Shown one piece after another: positions 25,277-35,192 of a stretch of 53,717 nt of DNA (its first letter is position 1; each line of letters starts with the position of its first letter). A model generated the notes under the pieces. That model saw nothing but the letters and a program-made list of their open reading frames with translations. It searched no databases and was not told the origin of the DNA. This DNA is from Alsobacter soli (GTDB lineage: Bacteria; Pseudomonadota; Alphaproteobacteria; Rhizobiales; Beijerinckiaceae), in the NCBI RefSeq assembly GCF_003004785.1, contig NZ_PVZS01000028.1, positions 1-53,717 of the forward strand, given 5' to 3'. The translations under genes were made by a program, and so were the position numbers.

Positions 25277-26577
25277 CCGCTGGTCGCGCCCGCAAGCCGC
25301 TCGACCATGGGGCGGGTGATCAGGCAGAAGCCTTTTTCCGTGCGGCGGAAGCGGGCGGCGTCGTGCTCAGGGTCCTCGCCCACGACGAGGCCTTCGGGAA
25401 TCGCGACCCCGCGGTCGATCACCACGTTGCGCAGACGGGCGGAGCGGGCGATCTGGGCGTAGGGCAGCACCACCGCGTTCTCCAGCTGCGCGTAGGAGTG
25501 CACCGTCACGCCCGTGAACAGCAGTGAGCGTCGCAAGACGGCCCCTGAGACGATGCAGCCGCCGGACACCAGCGACGACACCGCCATGCCGCGGCGCCCC
25601 TCCTCGTCATGAACGAACTTGGCGGGCGGGACGATCTCGCTGAAGGTCCAGATCGGCCAGTCGCGGTCGTAGAGGTCGAGCTCCGGGGAGGCGTCCGCGA
25701 GATCGAGATTGGCTTCCGCGTAGGCGTCGACGGTTCCGACGTCGCGCCAATACGGCCCCGTCTCGGCGTGCGAGCGCACGCATGAGCGGGCGAAGTGATG
25801 CGCCACCGCCTTGCCGTTGGCGACTATGGAGGGGATCAGATCCTTGCCGAAGTCGTGGCTGGAGCCGGCGTCCTCTGCGTCGCGGCGCAACACATCCATC
25901 AGGAAGCGCGTGGCGAAGACATAGATGCCCATGCTCGCCAGAGCGACATCAGGCCGCCCCGGCAGGGAGGGCGGCTCCTTCGGCTTCTCCAGGAACGAGA
26001 TGATGCGGTCGTGCTCGTCCACATGCATCACCCCGAAACCGGAAGCCTCGGTCACGGGAACTTCGACACAGGCCACGGTGACATCGGCGTCCTGCTCCAC
26101 GTGCTGCTGGAGCATGAGCTCGTAGTCCATTTTGTAGACGTGGTCGCCTGCGAGAACGACCATGTATTTCGGGTCATAGCTCGCGATGATGTCGGCGTTC
26201 TGATGGACCGCGTCGGCCGTGCCGCGATACCAGAAGTCCTCCGACACGCGCTGGCTTGCGGGCAGGATGTCGAAGCTCTCGTTGCGCTCCGGACGCAGGA
26301 AGTTCCAGCCCCGCTGCATGTGGCGGATCAGGCTGTGCGCCTTGTACTGGGTGGCGACCCCGATGCGGCGGATGCCCGAATTGAGGGCGTTGGACAGCGC
26401 GAAGTCGATGATCCGTGACTTGCCGCCGAAATAGACGGCGGGCTTGGCGCGCTTGTCGGTCAGCTCCAGCAAACGGCTGCCGCGCCCGCCCGCCAGCACA
26501 TAGGCCATGGCGTGACGGGCGAGAGGGGCGCTGCGCCAGTGCGAACCGGACACGGATCGCGCCTCGTGAACCGCCAT
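25273..26577 (-). CDS. glgC: glucose-1-phosphate adenylyltransferase
   Basis: 434 residues. Nucleotidyltransferase N-terminus with [30 protein letters not shown] and [14 protein letters not shown]-terminal beta-helix ([19 protein letters not shown]). It makes ADP-glucose from glucose-1-phosphate, the committed step of glycogen synthesis. ATG 26577 has GGGAGGAAG 5 bases upstream; the longer upstream frame is unsupported. Allosteric control by fructose-6-phosphate or pyruvate is expected from alphaproteobacterial homologues. Confidence 0.96.
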   Translation of the reverse strand: MAVHEARSVSGSHWRSAPLARHAMAYVLAGGRGSRLLELTDKRAKPAVYFGGKSRIIDFALSNALNSGIRRIGVATQYKAHSLIRHMQRGWNFLRPERNESFDILPASQRVSEDFWYRGTADAVHQNADIIASYDPKYMVVLAGDHVYKMDYELMLQQHVEQDADVTVACVEVPVTEASGFGVMHVDEHDRIISFLEKPKEPPSLPGRPDVALASMGIYVFATRFLMDVLRRDAEDAGSSHDFGKDLIPSIVANGKAVAHHFARSCVRSHAETGPYWRDVGTVDAYAEANLDLADASPELDLYDRDWPIWTFSEIVPPAKFVHDEEGRRGMAVSSLVSGGCIVSGAVLRRSLLFTGVTVHSYAQLENAVVLPYAQIARSARLRNVVIDRGVAIPEGLVVGEDPEHDAARFRRTEKGFCLITRPMVERLAGATSG

Positions 26578-26968
26578 GGCTTCCTCCCGCTTTCGGACCC
26601 CTGCGCGTCCGTCCATCTTCGGCCAAGGACAGCATAGCAGGACAGAGAGGGCCAGCGAGGGCCCGTGACGGGCAAAACCGGACACCTTCGAAGGCGGACG
26701 GCTCCGACCCGTGCTCATGGCGACACGGCCCGCAGGCCGGGGACCGCTCAGGTCGGGCGGACAGGACTGGAATTCGGGGCGGGCTGGGGGAACACTCGGG
26801 CGAGCTTTGCGCGGCGGTAAGGCGAGTGCGGCCGACTTCCTGGCAGACCTGGTCGACCGAGCCCATGGAGGTCGGGCTTGCATTCGGCGCCCCCGCCAGG
26901 GCCCAGCCGATGGTCGCCCGGGCGCGCCCATCCCGCGCGCGTTCAGAGGCGCGGGCTGCGCCCCGTCC
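26578..26968. other. intergenic region upstream of glgC
   Basis: About 390 bp between the BisC-like stop and glgC. It should hold the glgCA promoter. No other gene or strong hairpin recognised. Confidence 0.4.
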
Positions 26969-29290
26969 TCATGTCGCCCCGGCCACGGGCGGATCGTAGG
27001 CCTGGATGGGCGGCAAGTTGCCGTCGAACCGCTCCACCTGAACCGTCGTGAGCTGCCCCGTGCAGCCTTGAGCCAGCGCCGAGGTGCCGATGTCGCGCGT
27101 CAGGACATTGGGATTGCCGTGGACGCAGAGCGGCTTGTCTTCGTCCCGGTCGGCAGGGTCGTACCAGGCCCCGGTCGGCAGCTGAATCACGCCGCGCCGG
27201 ATGTCTTGGGTGAGCACGACGGCGGCTAGGCAGGCGCCGCGGCTGTTGAACAGACGGATGATGTCGCCGTCCTGGATGCCGCGGGCGGCTGCGTCCTCGG
27301 GATGCATCCGCGCCACCTCGCGTCCCCGATGCTTGGCGCCCGCGCTGTGGCCCCCGAAATCGAGCTGGCTGTGCAGACGCGTTCTCGGCTGGTTGGCGAC
27401 CAGCACGTAGGGCGTGGTCTCGTCAGGCTGGTATGGAGCCCCGAGCCAGACGGGATGCCCGGGGCAATCGGCCTCGCCGAAGCTCGCGATGGTCTCGGAG
27501 TAGATCTCCAGTTTTCCGCTCGGGGTCGCCAGTGGCCTGCCTTCCGGGTCCTCGCGGAAGGCGCGCAGATTGCCGCCATCATCGGGCTGCTGCGGCAGTT
27601 CGTAGCCTTCGTTGGCCCAGAATTCGGCGAAGCTCGGCGCCGGCAGCCCCAGGGCCGCCAGGCCGTCGCGGGTCGGCTGGTACAGGTGTTCGAGCCACTC
27701 CAGCACGCTGCGGCCCTCGGTGAAGGCCTCGCGCGCGCCGAGCCTCTCGGCCAGATCCGCGAAAATCTCGTAGTCGTCGCGCGCCTGGCCATAAGGCGGG
27801 GCGACCGAGCGCATCGGGACCAGCAAAGGGTCATTCGAGTTGCCGCCGATGTCCTCGCGCTCCAGCGTCATGGTGCAGGGCAGGACGAAATCGGCATGGC
27901 GGGCCGTCGCGGTCCAGGCCAACTCATGGACCACCAGCGTATCCACGCGAGCGAAGGCCTTTCGCAGCCGGTTGAGGTCCTGGTGGTGATGGAACGGATT
28001 GCCGCCGGCCCAGTAGACCAGCTTGATCTCGGGATAGGTCCGGGTCTCGCCGTTGTAGCGGTAGGTCCGGCCGGGGTTGAGCAGCATGTCGGAGACGCGC
28101 GCGACCGGGATGAAATCACGCACGCAGTTGCGTCCCTGCGACAGGGTCGGCAGGGGCACGGCGTTGAAGCGGCGGCCGTAATAGGCGATGGCCCCGAGGG
28201 CGTAGGCGTACCCGCCGCCAGGCAGGCCGATCTGGCCGAGCGCCGCGGCCAACACCATGCCCATCCAGACCGGTTGCTCGCCGTGTTCGGCCCGCTGCAG
28301 CGAATGCGACACCACGATCAGCGCGCGCTTGCCGGCGAGGCGCCGCGCCAGCGCGACGATCTCGGCGGCGGCGACGCCTGTCAGCGGCTCCGCCCAGGCG
28401 GCGTCCTTGGGCTGGCCGTCGGTTTCGCCTCGCAGGTAGCGCTCGAAAATCGACCATCCGACGGTGCAGCGCTCCAGGAACCCCCGGTCGTGCAGGCCCT
28501 CGACGACCAAGGTGTGGACGATGGCCATCATCAGGGCCGTGTCGCTGGCCGGAGCGCAGGAGATCCACTGCGCTTGCGCCTCGTCCGGCAGATCGGCCCG
28601 CAGGGGGCTGACCAGCACGAATGCGCAGCCGCGCTCGGCCGCACGCTGCATCGCGCCCCGCTCGACATGCTTGCTGACGCCGCCTCCGGCAACCATCGAG
28701 TTCTTCAGCGCCATGCCGCCGAAGGCCAGCACGATGTCGCTGTGCTCGGCGACCTGGTCCCAGGAGACGTTGCGTTTCGTGAGATCCTCGTACTCGCCGA
28801 TGATGTGCGGGACCAGCACCTGCGAGGACCCGGAGGAGTAGCTGTTCACCGACTTGACGTAGCCGCCGCAGGCGACATTCAGGAAACGATGGATCTGGCT
28901 CTGCGCATGATGGAAGCGGCCGGCGCTGGCCCAGCCATAAGAGCCGCCGAAGATCGCCCCCGGGCCGAAGCCATCGCGCACGCGGAGCAGCTCCTTGCCG
29001 AGCAGGTCGAGCACGGCCGTCCACGACATCGGCACGTAGTCGTCTCGGCCGCGCCGATCGTCCGGGCCGGGGCCGTTCTCGAGCCAGCCGCGCCGAACCA
29101 TCGGCCCTGCAATGCGCGCGCGATGGCGCAGGGCGGCGGGGAAGTTCTGGATCACCTCGTTGGGATCGGGATCGCCGGGGTGGGATCGAACCTGAAGCTC
29201 GCCATCTTTCATCCGGGCCGAAAACACGCCCCAGTGCGAGGTATGCGGCGAAAACGGGATCTCCGGGCCGGAAATATTGGAGTCAGGCAT
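26969..29290 (-). CDS. bisC: molybdopterin-dependent oxidoreductase, BisC/TorZ type
   Basis: 773 residues of the DMSO-reductase family, with no Tat signal peptide and no N-terminal Fe-S cluster Cys motif, so a cytoplasmic, single-cofactor enzyme like biotin sulfoxide reductase. Visible: [16 protein letters not shown] (117-131), [15 protein letters not shown] with Ser152 as the likely Mo ligand, [18 protein letters not shown], and [20 protein letters not shown] near the end. It would reduce biotin or methionine sulfoxide, so it could serve repair. Close homologues include TorZ and DMSO reductases; the exact substrate is not decided by sequence. ATG 29290 has AGAGAGG about 7 bases upstream. Confidence 0.88.
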   Translation of the reverse strand: MPDSNISGPEIPFSPHTSHWGVFSARMKDGELQVRSHPGDPDPNEVIQNFPAALRHRARIAGPMVRRGWLENGPGPDDRRGRDDYVPMSWTAVLDLLGKELLRVRDGFGPGAIFGGSYGWASAGRFHHAQSQIHRFLNVACGGYVKSVNSYSSGSSQVLVPHIIGEYEDLTKRNVSWDQVAEHSDIVLAFGGMALKNSMVAGGGVSKHVERGAMQRAAERGCAFVLVSPLRADLPDEAQAQWISCAPASDTALMMAIVHTLVVEGLHDRGFLERCTVGWSIFERYLRGETDGQPKDAAWAEPLTGVAAAEIVALARRLAGKRALIVVSHSLQRAEHGEQPVWMGMVLAAALGQIGLPGGGYAYALGAIAYYGRRFNAVPLPTLSQGRNCVRDFIPVARVSDMLLNPGRTYRYNGETRTYPEIKLVYWAGGNPFHHHQDLNRLRKAFARVDTLVVHELAWTATARHADFVLPCTMTLEREDIGGNSNDPLLVPMRSVAPPYGQARDDYEIFADLAERLGAREAFTEGRSVLEWLEHLYQPTRDGLAALGLPAPSFAEFWANEGYELPQQPDDGGNLRAFREDPEGRPLATPSGKLEIYSETIASFGEADCPGHPVWLGAPYQPDETTPYVLVANQPRTRLHSQLDFGGHSAGAKHRGREVARMHPEDAAARGIQDGDIIRLFNSRGACLAAVVLTQDIRRGVIQLPTGAWYDPADRDEDKPLCVHGNPNVLTRDIGTSALAQGCTGQLTTVQVERFDGNLPPIQAYDPPVAGAT

Positions 29291-29567
29291 GGAACGACCT
29301 CTCTGGGCATGCTTGGCGCGGCGCTCCGAAACCCGGGGCGGCGCCGTGACCGGCGCGCAAGAACGGAGACCGGATCTCTTTACACGGACTTCACGCGATA
29401 GCGTGAGCGACGAAGGTCGCGCCGCTCAGGCATCGCGCCGGCCTCTTTCTCCAGCAGCCTACAGGCGTGCCGCCGACGCTCCGCCGGTGCGGAGGAAAGG
29501 TCAGGCTCTCGCACGCCGGCGCACCGAGCATTTCGGGAAGCCTTCTCGACCCCCGACGTCCCACAAA

Positions 29568-29723
29568 TTAGCCGACAATGCTCCGGGCCGCCGCGCAGGA
29601 GGCAAGCTTTCTGGCCAAGCGCTGCGACAGGGCGGCCCGGGCCGCGGCGCGGCGCGGGTTCAGCGGCGGTGGCGCAGGCGATCTCTCTCGTTCCTGCCTG
29701 CGGCGATCGGGACGGTTGTGCAT
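29568..29723 (-). CDS. small arginine-rich protein, hypothetical
   Basis: 51 residues, MHNRPDRRRQERERSPAPPP then an Ala/Arg-rich helix. It has an excellent ribosome site, GGAGG, six bases before ATG 29723. Twelve or more arginines suggest a nucleic-acid-binding or regulatory peptide, but no family is recognised. It is the only supported feature in the roughly 690-bp interval between the BisC-like gene and the lectin-like gene; the rest holds nothing recognised. Confidence 0.45.
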   Translation of the reverse strand: MHNRPDRRRQERERSPAPPPLNPRRAAARAALSQRLARKLASCAAARSIVG

Positions 29724-29978
29724 GACAATCCTCCGAGGCGACCATCCTGCGGCATCTTCCTCCTATCGAGTGCCGCAGGCTGTAGCGCAGTCGCCACGCA
29801 GCGGAACAAAGAGGCCGGCTTCGGCCGAGCAACTTGGCGCGCCGACGCTCGGGGTTTTTTCCAGACGCTACGGATTTAAGGCCAGTGTGCGCGTCACCAG
29901 CCCAAACGCTCATCGCGCCGCTGCAGGTGAGACGGCGCTTCACCCTGACAGCGCCCTCGGCTGAAAACCTTCGCCGAT

Positions 29979-30635
29979 CTATCGAGCTGCAAAGCAATAC
30001 AGCAAGCCGGCCCCGCCGGTGCTCCGCAGGTCATCCTGCGCGCAGCCCCCGCCCGGGCCGCGGGAGGGGTGTGACGAGTTCCAGGACTTTGCGGCCGCGC
30101 TCTCATCCAGCCCGGTCCGGTCCGAGTGCCCCAACATGGCCGCTCCAGTCGTGCTGCTGGTCCAATTGCGGCACGTCATGTCGGCGCCGCCGGGAAAGGC
30201 GGTTCCCTCGGGTGTCGAGCCGGTGAGGATATCATGCGTGTTGGGCTGGTCGCCGCGCCCTTTCACGACCTCGCCCCTCTCGTTCAGAGCGGTTTGCTTC
30301 GTAAGGTTGTTGGCGGGGCCGTGCAGGTCGTCGACGCTCTTGGCGATCACCTCACCCTTTGCGTTCATCCATGGACCTGAGCCGATGCGGTCGCGCGCGT
30401 TCACGGCGCCGTCGCCTTGGGTGCTCAGGTAGGCGCGCCAGGTCCGGGAGCCCGCGCCCACGGCGCTCGCGAGGCGCTGACAGTGCTGGTCAGCGCCGGC
30501 GAGCCCCCCAAGATCGCCGCCGCGGCCGATGCCGACGCTCGTGACGAAGAAACTCATCGAAGCATCTTGCGCGGCCGCAAACCCAACCTGAGCCAACAGG
30601 GCCGTGGCCCCAAGAATCCAGCCTGTGAAAGCCAT
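29979..30635 (-). CDS. secreted lectin-like protein
   Basis: 218 residues. Signal peptide 1-22 (MAFTGWILGATALLAQ, then AAAQ), then a Hyphomicrobiales lectin-like fold: SFFVTSVG, GRGGDLGGLAGADQHCQRLA, TWRAYLSTQG, GSGPWMNAKG, and a C-terminal SHPSRGPGGGCAQDD and LYCFAAR. Conserved Cys in the first and last thirds suggest disulphides as in C-type lectin domains. Likely exported; ligand unknown. ATG 30635 has GGGAGG 6 bases upstream. Confidence 0.8.
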   Translation of the reverse strand: MAFTGWILGATALLAQVGFAAAQDASMSFFVTSVGIGRGGDLGGLAGADQHCQRLASAVGAGSRTWRAYLSTQGDGAVNARDRIGSGPWMNAKGEVIAKSVDDLHGPANNLTKQTALNERGEVVKGRGDQPNTHDILTGSTPEGTAFPGGADMTCRNWTSSTTGAAMLGHSDRTGLDESAAAKSWNSSHPSRGPGGGCAQDDLRSTGGAGLLYCFAAR

Positions 30636-31174
30636 CCTGTCCTCCCTGCCTTTTTGGGCGAGTTGCTCGGCGACGGCCGCGCCCGGCGCCGATCGAAACT
30701 AACTGAACGCGCGCATCAGGGCACATCACGCCCGTGTTACGCGAAGCAGACCGTTCACGACAACGCTCACGTCGGCGGGTGCGCCTCTTGGACCCTGGTG
30801 ACCCTCGGATTCAGAGAGCGACCCTGCGCAGGCGCAAGCCGACGGCGTCCAGACGGAACACGAGATCAAGTCGCATATCCCAACGTGGACACGCGCTCAC
30901 CTGAAGGCATCGGGAGCCATGCCTGAAAGGGGCAGGACAACCGTGAAGCTCCGCCCCGTTAAGCTCAGAGACCGACCCGAGGCCCGTTGAAGTGCGGCAG
31001 CCCTCCATGCGCCCTTCACCTTGAGGTTCACGCGCCCGCTGCCGCGTGGATCGACGGAAGTGCTTGCGCCTTTGCGCAACTTGAAGGAACCTTTGTTCCA
31101 ACTCTCGCGTACTGAGTCGCAGAAGTCCTCAAGCAGAGCTCCGCTAAGGAGCCGGCCCTGGGATGGAGACCTCC
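30636..31174. other. 539-bp intergenic region
   Basis: No supported gene. A leftward frame (30897-31202) of about 101 residues exists but has no family resemblance and overlaps the small ORF at 31175. No strong hairpin or repeat. Confidence 0.4.
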
Positions 31175-31276
31175 ATGTGGTACGCCATTTTAGATCTTGC
31201 ATGCTTGGCGGTTTTTCTGGAGCTCGCCGCTCGCGCGCCATTGCTGGACGACGGGGACCTCGCCATCGATTGGTGA
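31175..31276 (+). CDS. very small hydrophobic peptide, possible
   Basis: 33 residues: MWYAILDLACLAVFLELAAR then acidic DDGDLAID. The shape is a one-helix membrane peptide with an acidic tail. ATG 31175 has GGAGA five bases upstream. Too short for certainty. Confidence 0.35.
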   Translation: MWYAILDLACLAVFLELAARAPLLDDGDLAIDW

Positions 31277-31311
31277 GGTCAGGCCATCTCTGCCGACCAG
31301 AAGTCGCCGAT

Positions 31312-31473
31312 TCAGATCACGCCGATAAGGCGCAAGCCGACCCAAGCCAGAAATCCGAGCCACAGCGTTTCGGCGATCACGCAGGCCGAGCCGAGCCCGA
31401 CAGCCACCAGGAGGTCGGCACGCCGCTGGCGCGACTGCTGGGAGCGATCCTGAAATAATTCCGCTGACGCCAT
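31312..31473 (-). CDS. small single-helix membrane protein
   Basis: 53 residues. Charged N-terminus (LFQDRSQQSRQRRAD) followed by a long hydrophobic stretch (LLVAVGLGSACVIAETLWLG, then FLAWVGLRLIGVI). The gene lies opposite the 31175 peptide, 35 bp away. No recognised family; the hydrophobic helix with a basic N-terminus is the only evidence, as no clear Shine-Dalgarno is present. Confidence 0.45.
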   Translation of the reverse strand: MASAELFQDRSQQSRQRRADLLVAVGLGSACVIAETLWLGFLAWVGLRLIGVI

Positions 31474-31595
31474 ATTGTGTTCCGTCCGATTGTTGCAGGG
31501 ACGTTGCTACAAACGCTGTGCCGTGGGCCGCTGGGTCACAATGACCCATTTAGGTCATCATTAATCTCGATTCATCCCTAAACGGGAGGGGTTGC

Positions 31596-31628
31596 GCTGG
31601 CTTAACGCCAGCCTGTGCCCGCACAGGC
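31596..31628. promoter_or_regulatory. two overlapping hairpins upstream of the DUF4239 gene
   Basis: GCTGGC-TTAAC-GCCAGC (31596-31612) and GCCTGTGC-CC-GCACAGGC (31611-31628) share two bases, so they could form in alternation or tandem. They lie 208 bp before the DUF4239 start. No U-run. Could be a leader or an inactive transposon end; not assignable. Confidence 0.3.
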
Positions 31629-31835
31629 ACACCAGCCTGAAGCGAGGGCCAAAAATTACAGGCGCACTGGGCCGGGACAGTCACCGAGCGCTTGAGGGCC
31701 TCGGTTCTGCGTTACGCGCACGGACAGGCGCGGGAGGGGGCGCCCTGGACAGTGGCGTGCCATTTCAGCTTAGATTGGCTGGCGGAACACAGCCTCATGC
31801 CCTTCCTCCCGGCCGCGGGCAGGCGAGCGCCAACC

Positions 31836-32630
31836 ATGACAGAGCTTCTCTACGGCCTTGGCTTCCTAGCGCTGCTCAGCCTGAGCGCCTTGGCCGGGAT
31901 GCATCTGCGCAAACGGCTGCCCACCGAGCACCTCTCCAGCGAGAACATGGAGGCCGTTCGCATGATGACCGGCCTGCTGGTGACCTTCGCGGCTCTTGTC
32001 CTGAGCCTGCAGTTGTCCAGGGCGCGCTCCGCCTATGACGGGGCCAGCCGCAATCGCGCAGCGTACGCCTCTGAGCTGGCGCGGCTCGACCAGTGCCTGC
32101 GCGGTCTCGGCGCGCCGATGGAGCAGACGAGGCTTCGGCTCCGGCAGTACACGGCCGCGGTGATCGCCAGCACCTGGCCGGACGAGCCAAAGCCGACCAT
32201 CGAGGGCATGCCCGACCCGAAGGGCATGGCGTTGCGGGGCGAGGACGCCAGCCTTGCCAGGCTGATGTCCGAAGTCGGGCTGGCCATCGATGCGGCGGCT
32301 CCGTCGGATCACACAGGGGCCAACACGGCCGCACGCTGCAGGGCCGCCTACGAAGCGGCCCTGCAGGGGCGCTGGGCCGTGATCGAGGACACGCACGCCC
32401 CCTCCGGAAACGTGTTCACCGCCATCATCAGCCTGTGGCTGGCCCTCGTCTTCGTGAGTTTCGGGCTGCAGATCCCGCGTCGCCGCGTGACGGCGATGGT
32501 CCTGGGCATCGGGGTCGTCAGCGTATCGAGCGTGATGTTCGTCATCGTCGATCTCGACACGCCCTATGGGGGCTTCTTCGGAATCCCGAGCACAGCGATG
32601 CGCGAGGCCCTCGCGGACATGAGCCGCTGA
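31836..32630 (+). CDS. DUF4239 bestrophin-like membrane protein
   Basis: 264 residues from ATG 31836 (MTELLYGLGFLALLSLSALAG). Two N-terminal helices, a central charged region (RARSAYDGASRNRAAYASELARLDQCL, in part) and two C-terminal helices (AIISLWLALVFVSFGLQIPRR, in part, and VMVLGIGV-type). This matches DUF4239, whose members are described as bestrophin-like with unknown transport function. A longer upstream frame lacks similarity. Monocistronic; the next gene is convergent. Confidence 0.82.
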   Translation: MTELLYGLGFLALLSLSALAGMHLRKRLPTEHLSSENMEAVRMMTGLLVTFAALVLSLQLSRARSAYDGASRNRAAYASELARLDQCLRGLGAPMEQTRLRLRQYTAAVIASTWPDEPKPTIEGMPDPKGMALRGEDASLARLMSEVGLAIDAAAPSDHTGANTAARCRAAYEAALQGRWAVIEDTHAPSGNVFTAIISLWLALVFVSFGLQIPRRRVTAMVLGIGVVSVSSVMFVIVDLDTPYGGFFGIPSTAMREALADMSR

Positions 32631-32652
32631 CGCGGATCGTCGTCCCGGCGAG

Positions 32653-33084
32653 CTATTTGTCCGAGTTCCAGATGTCCGTCGCAAGCTTCCAAGCGCCGCC
32701 GCTCTTCTCCCAGATCACGACGTATTTGCCGCTCATCTCCTGACGCGGCTCGCCCTTGCTCGCCAGAGTGAATGTGCCGATTTCCCGCGCGCTGCTCTCT
32801 CCGAGCGGCTTGACGTCTTCCGTAGTGAGCTTCAAGTCGCCAATGGTCTTGGCGGCTTCCGTCCAGTAGCCCTGGATCTTGCTCCGCCCATGGATCATGG
32901 GGGAGCCGGAGGGAAGGAGAAAGGCGTCTTCTGCATACATGCTGCCGACGGCGGCGAAGTCGCCCTTCTTGAAGGCGGCCTCGAACGCATCGTTCAGCTT
33001 GGTGATCGCGGCCTTGTCCTGGGCGGACGCGGAAACTGCGGACAGAGCGACACATGCGCTGGCCAGGACGAACAGCTTTCTCAT
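32653..33084 (-). CDS. secreted SnoaL/DUF4440-like protein
   Basis: 143 residues. Signal peptide 1-21 (MRKLFVLASACVALSAV, SASA), then an NTF2-like cone fold: AFEAAFKKGDFAAVGSMYAEDAFLLPSG, split by family pattern, HGRSKIQGYW, and VVIWEKSGGAWKLATDIWN at the end. Family members bind or isomerise small molecules, or are non-catalytic; the substrate is unknown. Start ATG 33084 is supported by the signal peptide. Confidence 0.85.
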   Translation of the reverse strand: MRKLFVLASACVALSAVSASAQDKAAITKLNDAFEAAFKKGDFAAVGSMYAEDAFLLPSGSPMIHGRSKIQGYWTEAAKTIGDLKLTTEDVKPLGESSAREIGTFTLASKGEPRQEMSGKYVVIWEKSGGAWKLATDIWNSDK

Positions 33085-33322
33085 CGCGCGCCTCCCTCAC
33101 CCTGCCGGATCGCAGCCGGCGTTGTGGCCCCAGCACGATGATAAGGCTCTCGGCCACGCAGCCGAACTCAGCCATTTGGACTGGTGGGCTCTGGCCGTCG
33201 GACGGCAATCAAGCTGATCGATAGGCGTTGGGTCAGGTCTCACCGCGGAGCAGCAAGCTGCTGCGGCTTGCGGCCTCAAGCCTCATCGCCGCTCGGCGGA
33301 CCCACAACGCCGGCGCCAGCCC

Positions 33323-34537
33323 TCATCCGGCCGCGCGCGGCCGAGTTTTCGGCAGGAAATAGGCGAGCAGGCCCATCGCCGGCAGGAAGGCGCAGAGGCG
33401 ATAGACCGTCTGGATTCCGACGGCGTCGGCGACTTCGCCCAGGATCGCCGCGGCAAGGCCGCCCAGTCCGAACGAAAGGCCGTAGAACAGTCCTCCGATC
33501 AGCCCCACGCGTTCGGGCAGGAGGTCCATGGCGTAGATCAGGATGCTGGCGAAGGCGCTGGCCATGATCAGGTTGATGACCACCGTCAGCACGCCCGTCC
33601 AGAACAGGTTGGCGAAGGGCAGCATCAACGCGAAGGGAAGCGCGCCGAGGATGGAAAACCAGATGATCCTGTCGCGCCCCACTCTGTCCCCGATGATGCC
33701 GCCCGCGAGAACGCCGGCCGCGGCCGACACGAGAAACAGGAACAGCATGAGCTGCGAGGTCTGGATGGAGACCCCGAAGCGCTCCAGAAGATAAAAAGTG
33801 TAAAACGAGGTGAAGCTCGCGTTGTAGGCGTTCTTGGAGAAGAGCAGGACGATCAATACCGTCATGGCCCAGAAGATCTGGGCTCGCGACAACGACGGAG
33901 CGGCTGCGGACCTGCTCGACACAGCGCCGCCCTGGGTCTTGCGGTGTTCGAGGTGCTGCCGCACGGTCCAGACCATGAGCGCGATCGCCGCAAGCGCCAG
34001 GACGGCGAACCAGGACAGGCTCTTCTGGCCGTTGGGCACGATCACGAAGGCCGCAAGCAGCGGCCCCAGCGACCCGCCCGCCTGGCCGCCCACCTGGAAG
34101 ATTCCCTGCGCGAGCCCCTGCCTGCCGCCGGAGGCCGTTCGCGCCATGCGCGTCGCTTCCGGGTGGAAGATCGAGGAGCCAAGTCCGACGCCGGCGGACG
34201 CCGCAAGCAGCTGCCCATAGCTGCCGGCGAAGGCCAGCCCCAGCAGCCCCGCCAGGGTGAACGCCATCCCCACCACCATGGAGAAGGGCATCGGGCGGCT
34301 GTCCGTGTAGTGGCCCACCAATGGCTGGAACAGCGACGCTGTCACCTGAAAGGTGAGCGTGATGATTCCGATCTGGCCGAAGTCCAGGCGATACACGTCC
34401 TTGATGATCGGGTAGACCGCCGGGATCAGCGACTGGATAAGGTCATTGAGGAGGTGCGTCACGCTGAGGGCGATCAGCACCGGCATGATCGCACGGTGGG
34501 AAATCGTGGTTTGGGCCCGGCCGTGCATGGATTTCAC
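33323..34537 (-). CDS. fsr: MFS exporter, fosmidomycin-resistance (Fsr) type
   Basis: 404 residues, 12 predicted membrane helices. Fsr signatures: HLLNDLIQSLIPAVYP, LTLTFQVTASLFQPLVGHYTDSRP (in part), GSSIFHPEATRMAR and SGGRQGLAQGIFQVGGQAGGSLGPLLAA (in part). Fsr exports fosmidomycin and other compounds with proton antiport. Start ATG 34537 is the first in frame after helix-free sequence; M7-type alternatives further in would remove basic residues. It stands alone, with no regulator beside it. Confidence 0.9.
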   Translation of the reverse strand: MKSMHGRAQTTISHRAIMPVLIALSVTHLLNDLIQSLIPAVYPIIKDVYRLDFGQIGIITLTFQVTASLFQPLVGHYTDSRPMPFSMVVGMAFTLAGLLGLAFAGSYGQLLAASAGVGLGSSIFHPEATRMARTASGGRQGLAQGIFQVGGQAGGSLGPLLAAFVIVPNGQKSLSWFAVLALAAIALMVWTVRQHLEHRKTQGGAVSSRSAAAPSLSRAQIFWAMTVLIVLLFSKNAYNASFTSFYTFYLLERFGVSIQTSQLMLFLFLVSAAAGVLAGGIIGDRVGRDRIIWFSILGALPFALMLPFANLFWTGVLTVVINLIMASAFASILIYAMDLLPERVGLIGGLFYGLSFGLGGLAAAILGEVADAVGIQTVYRLCAFLPAMGLLAYFLPKTRPRAAG

Positions 34538-34912
34538 CTAGAGAGAATCGCGTATGGCAAGGACCCGGACGGCTCCGCATCGGCCCAACGCTGAAGCGTG
34601 ATCGTCATTCGGTACGACCAGGTGTGCGAACAATTGCGCTAGCCGAGTTATGGCCGTCAAGTGGCCGACTACGTGACCGGAGCGGCGGCGCCGGGGCTCC
34701 GCGGGAATCGAGTGGGCCCGCATCGATTCTCAGCCGCGTTGGAACCTCGCCGCCTCCTCGCGGGTGGCGTGGGCTGAAGCAGGCCTCGGAGGCACGACGA
34801 CGGCTCCCTCAAACGGGAACGCAGAGTAGATTCGAGGCGATCACTGCCCTTGAGCTTTCTCGATATTCAATGCATCGTCCGACGAGTTCAGCTGGAGGCA
34901 GAGGCCTCGGCG
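34538..34912. other. intergenic stretch, nothing recognised
   Basis: Divergent region between the Fsr gene and a small hypothetical gene. Should hold promoters for both; no palindrome or consensus promoter could be placed. Confidence 0.4.
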
Positions 34913-35116
34913 ATGACGGACCAAGAACCCGAAGACCCAAGCCTCTGGACGGCTGCAGAGCGTCTGGTGGATGATCAGGGCCACCTTGGCGAAGGCGAGT
35001 TCGGATCAAAAGTAGCCGAGTACATCGCGCGGCGCCCAGCATTGGACCCGGATCTCTTTACGGCTGCGTGCGTGGGTTTGTACGTTCAGCGCAGACGCAG
35101 GAGGCGTCTGAATTGA
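34913..35116 (+). CDS. small acidic hypothetical protein
   Basis: 67 residues from ATG 34913 with GGAGGCAGAGG upstream. Acidic N-terminus (MTDQEPEDPSLWTAAERLVDD), then a helix and a basic tail QRRRRRRLN. No family recognised. The amphipathic helix and cluster of six Arg suggest interaction with nucleic acid or another protein. Confidence 0.5.
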   Translation: MTDQEPEDPSLWTAAERLVDDQGHLGEGEFGSKVAEYIARRPALDPDLFTAACVGLYVQRRRRRRLN

Positions 35117-35192
35117 CCAGAATCAGTCCTCCAGGTCCACACGGGCCGCTTTCCGGCGCATTGAGGTTAGCCGACCAGAATACAGCACCAGG

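Noticed and set aside
27302-29401. About 700-codon plus-strand frame opposite the BisC-like gene
   Set aside because: Antisense to a strongly supported molybdoenzyme, with low-complexity Arg/Ala/Gln text and no homology.
30897-31202. Leftward frame of about 101 codons
   Set aside because: No family, overlaps the better-supported small ORF at 31175, no ribosome site.
34624-34912. Possible ORFs between fsr and the small acidic protein
   Set aside because: No homology, no ribosome site, frames run across each other.
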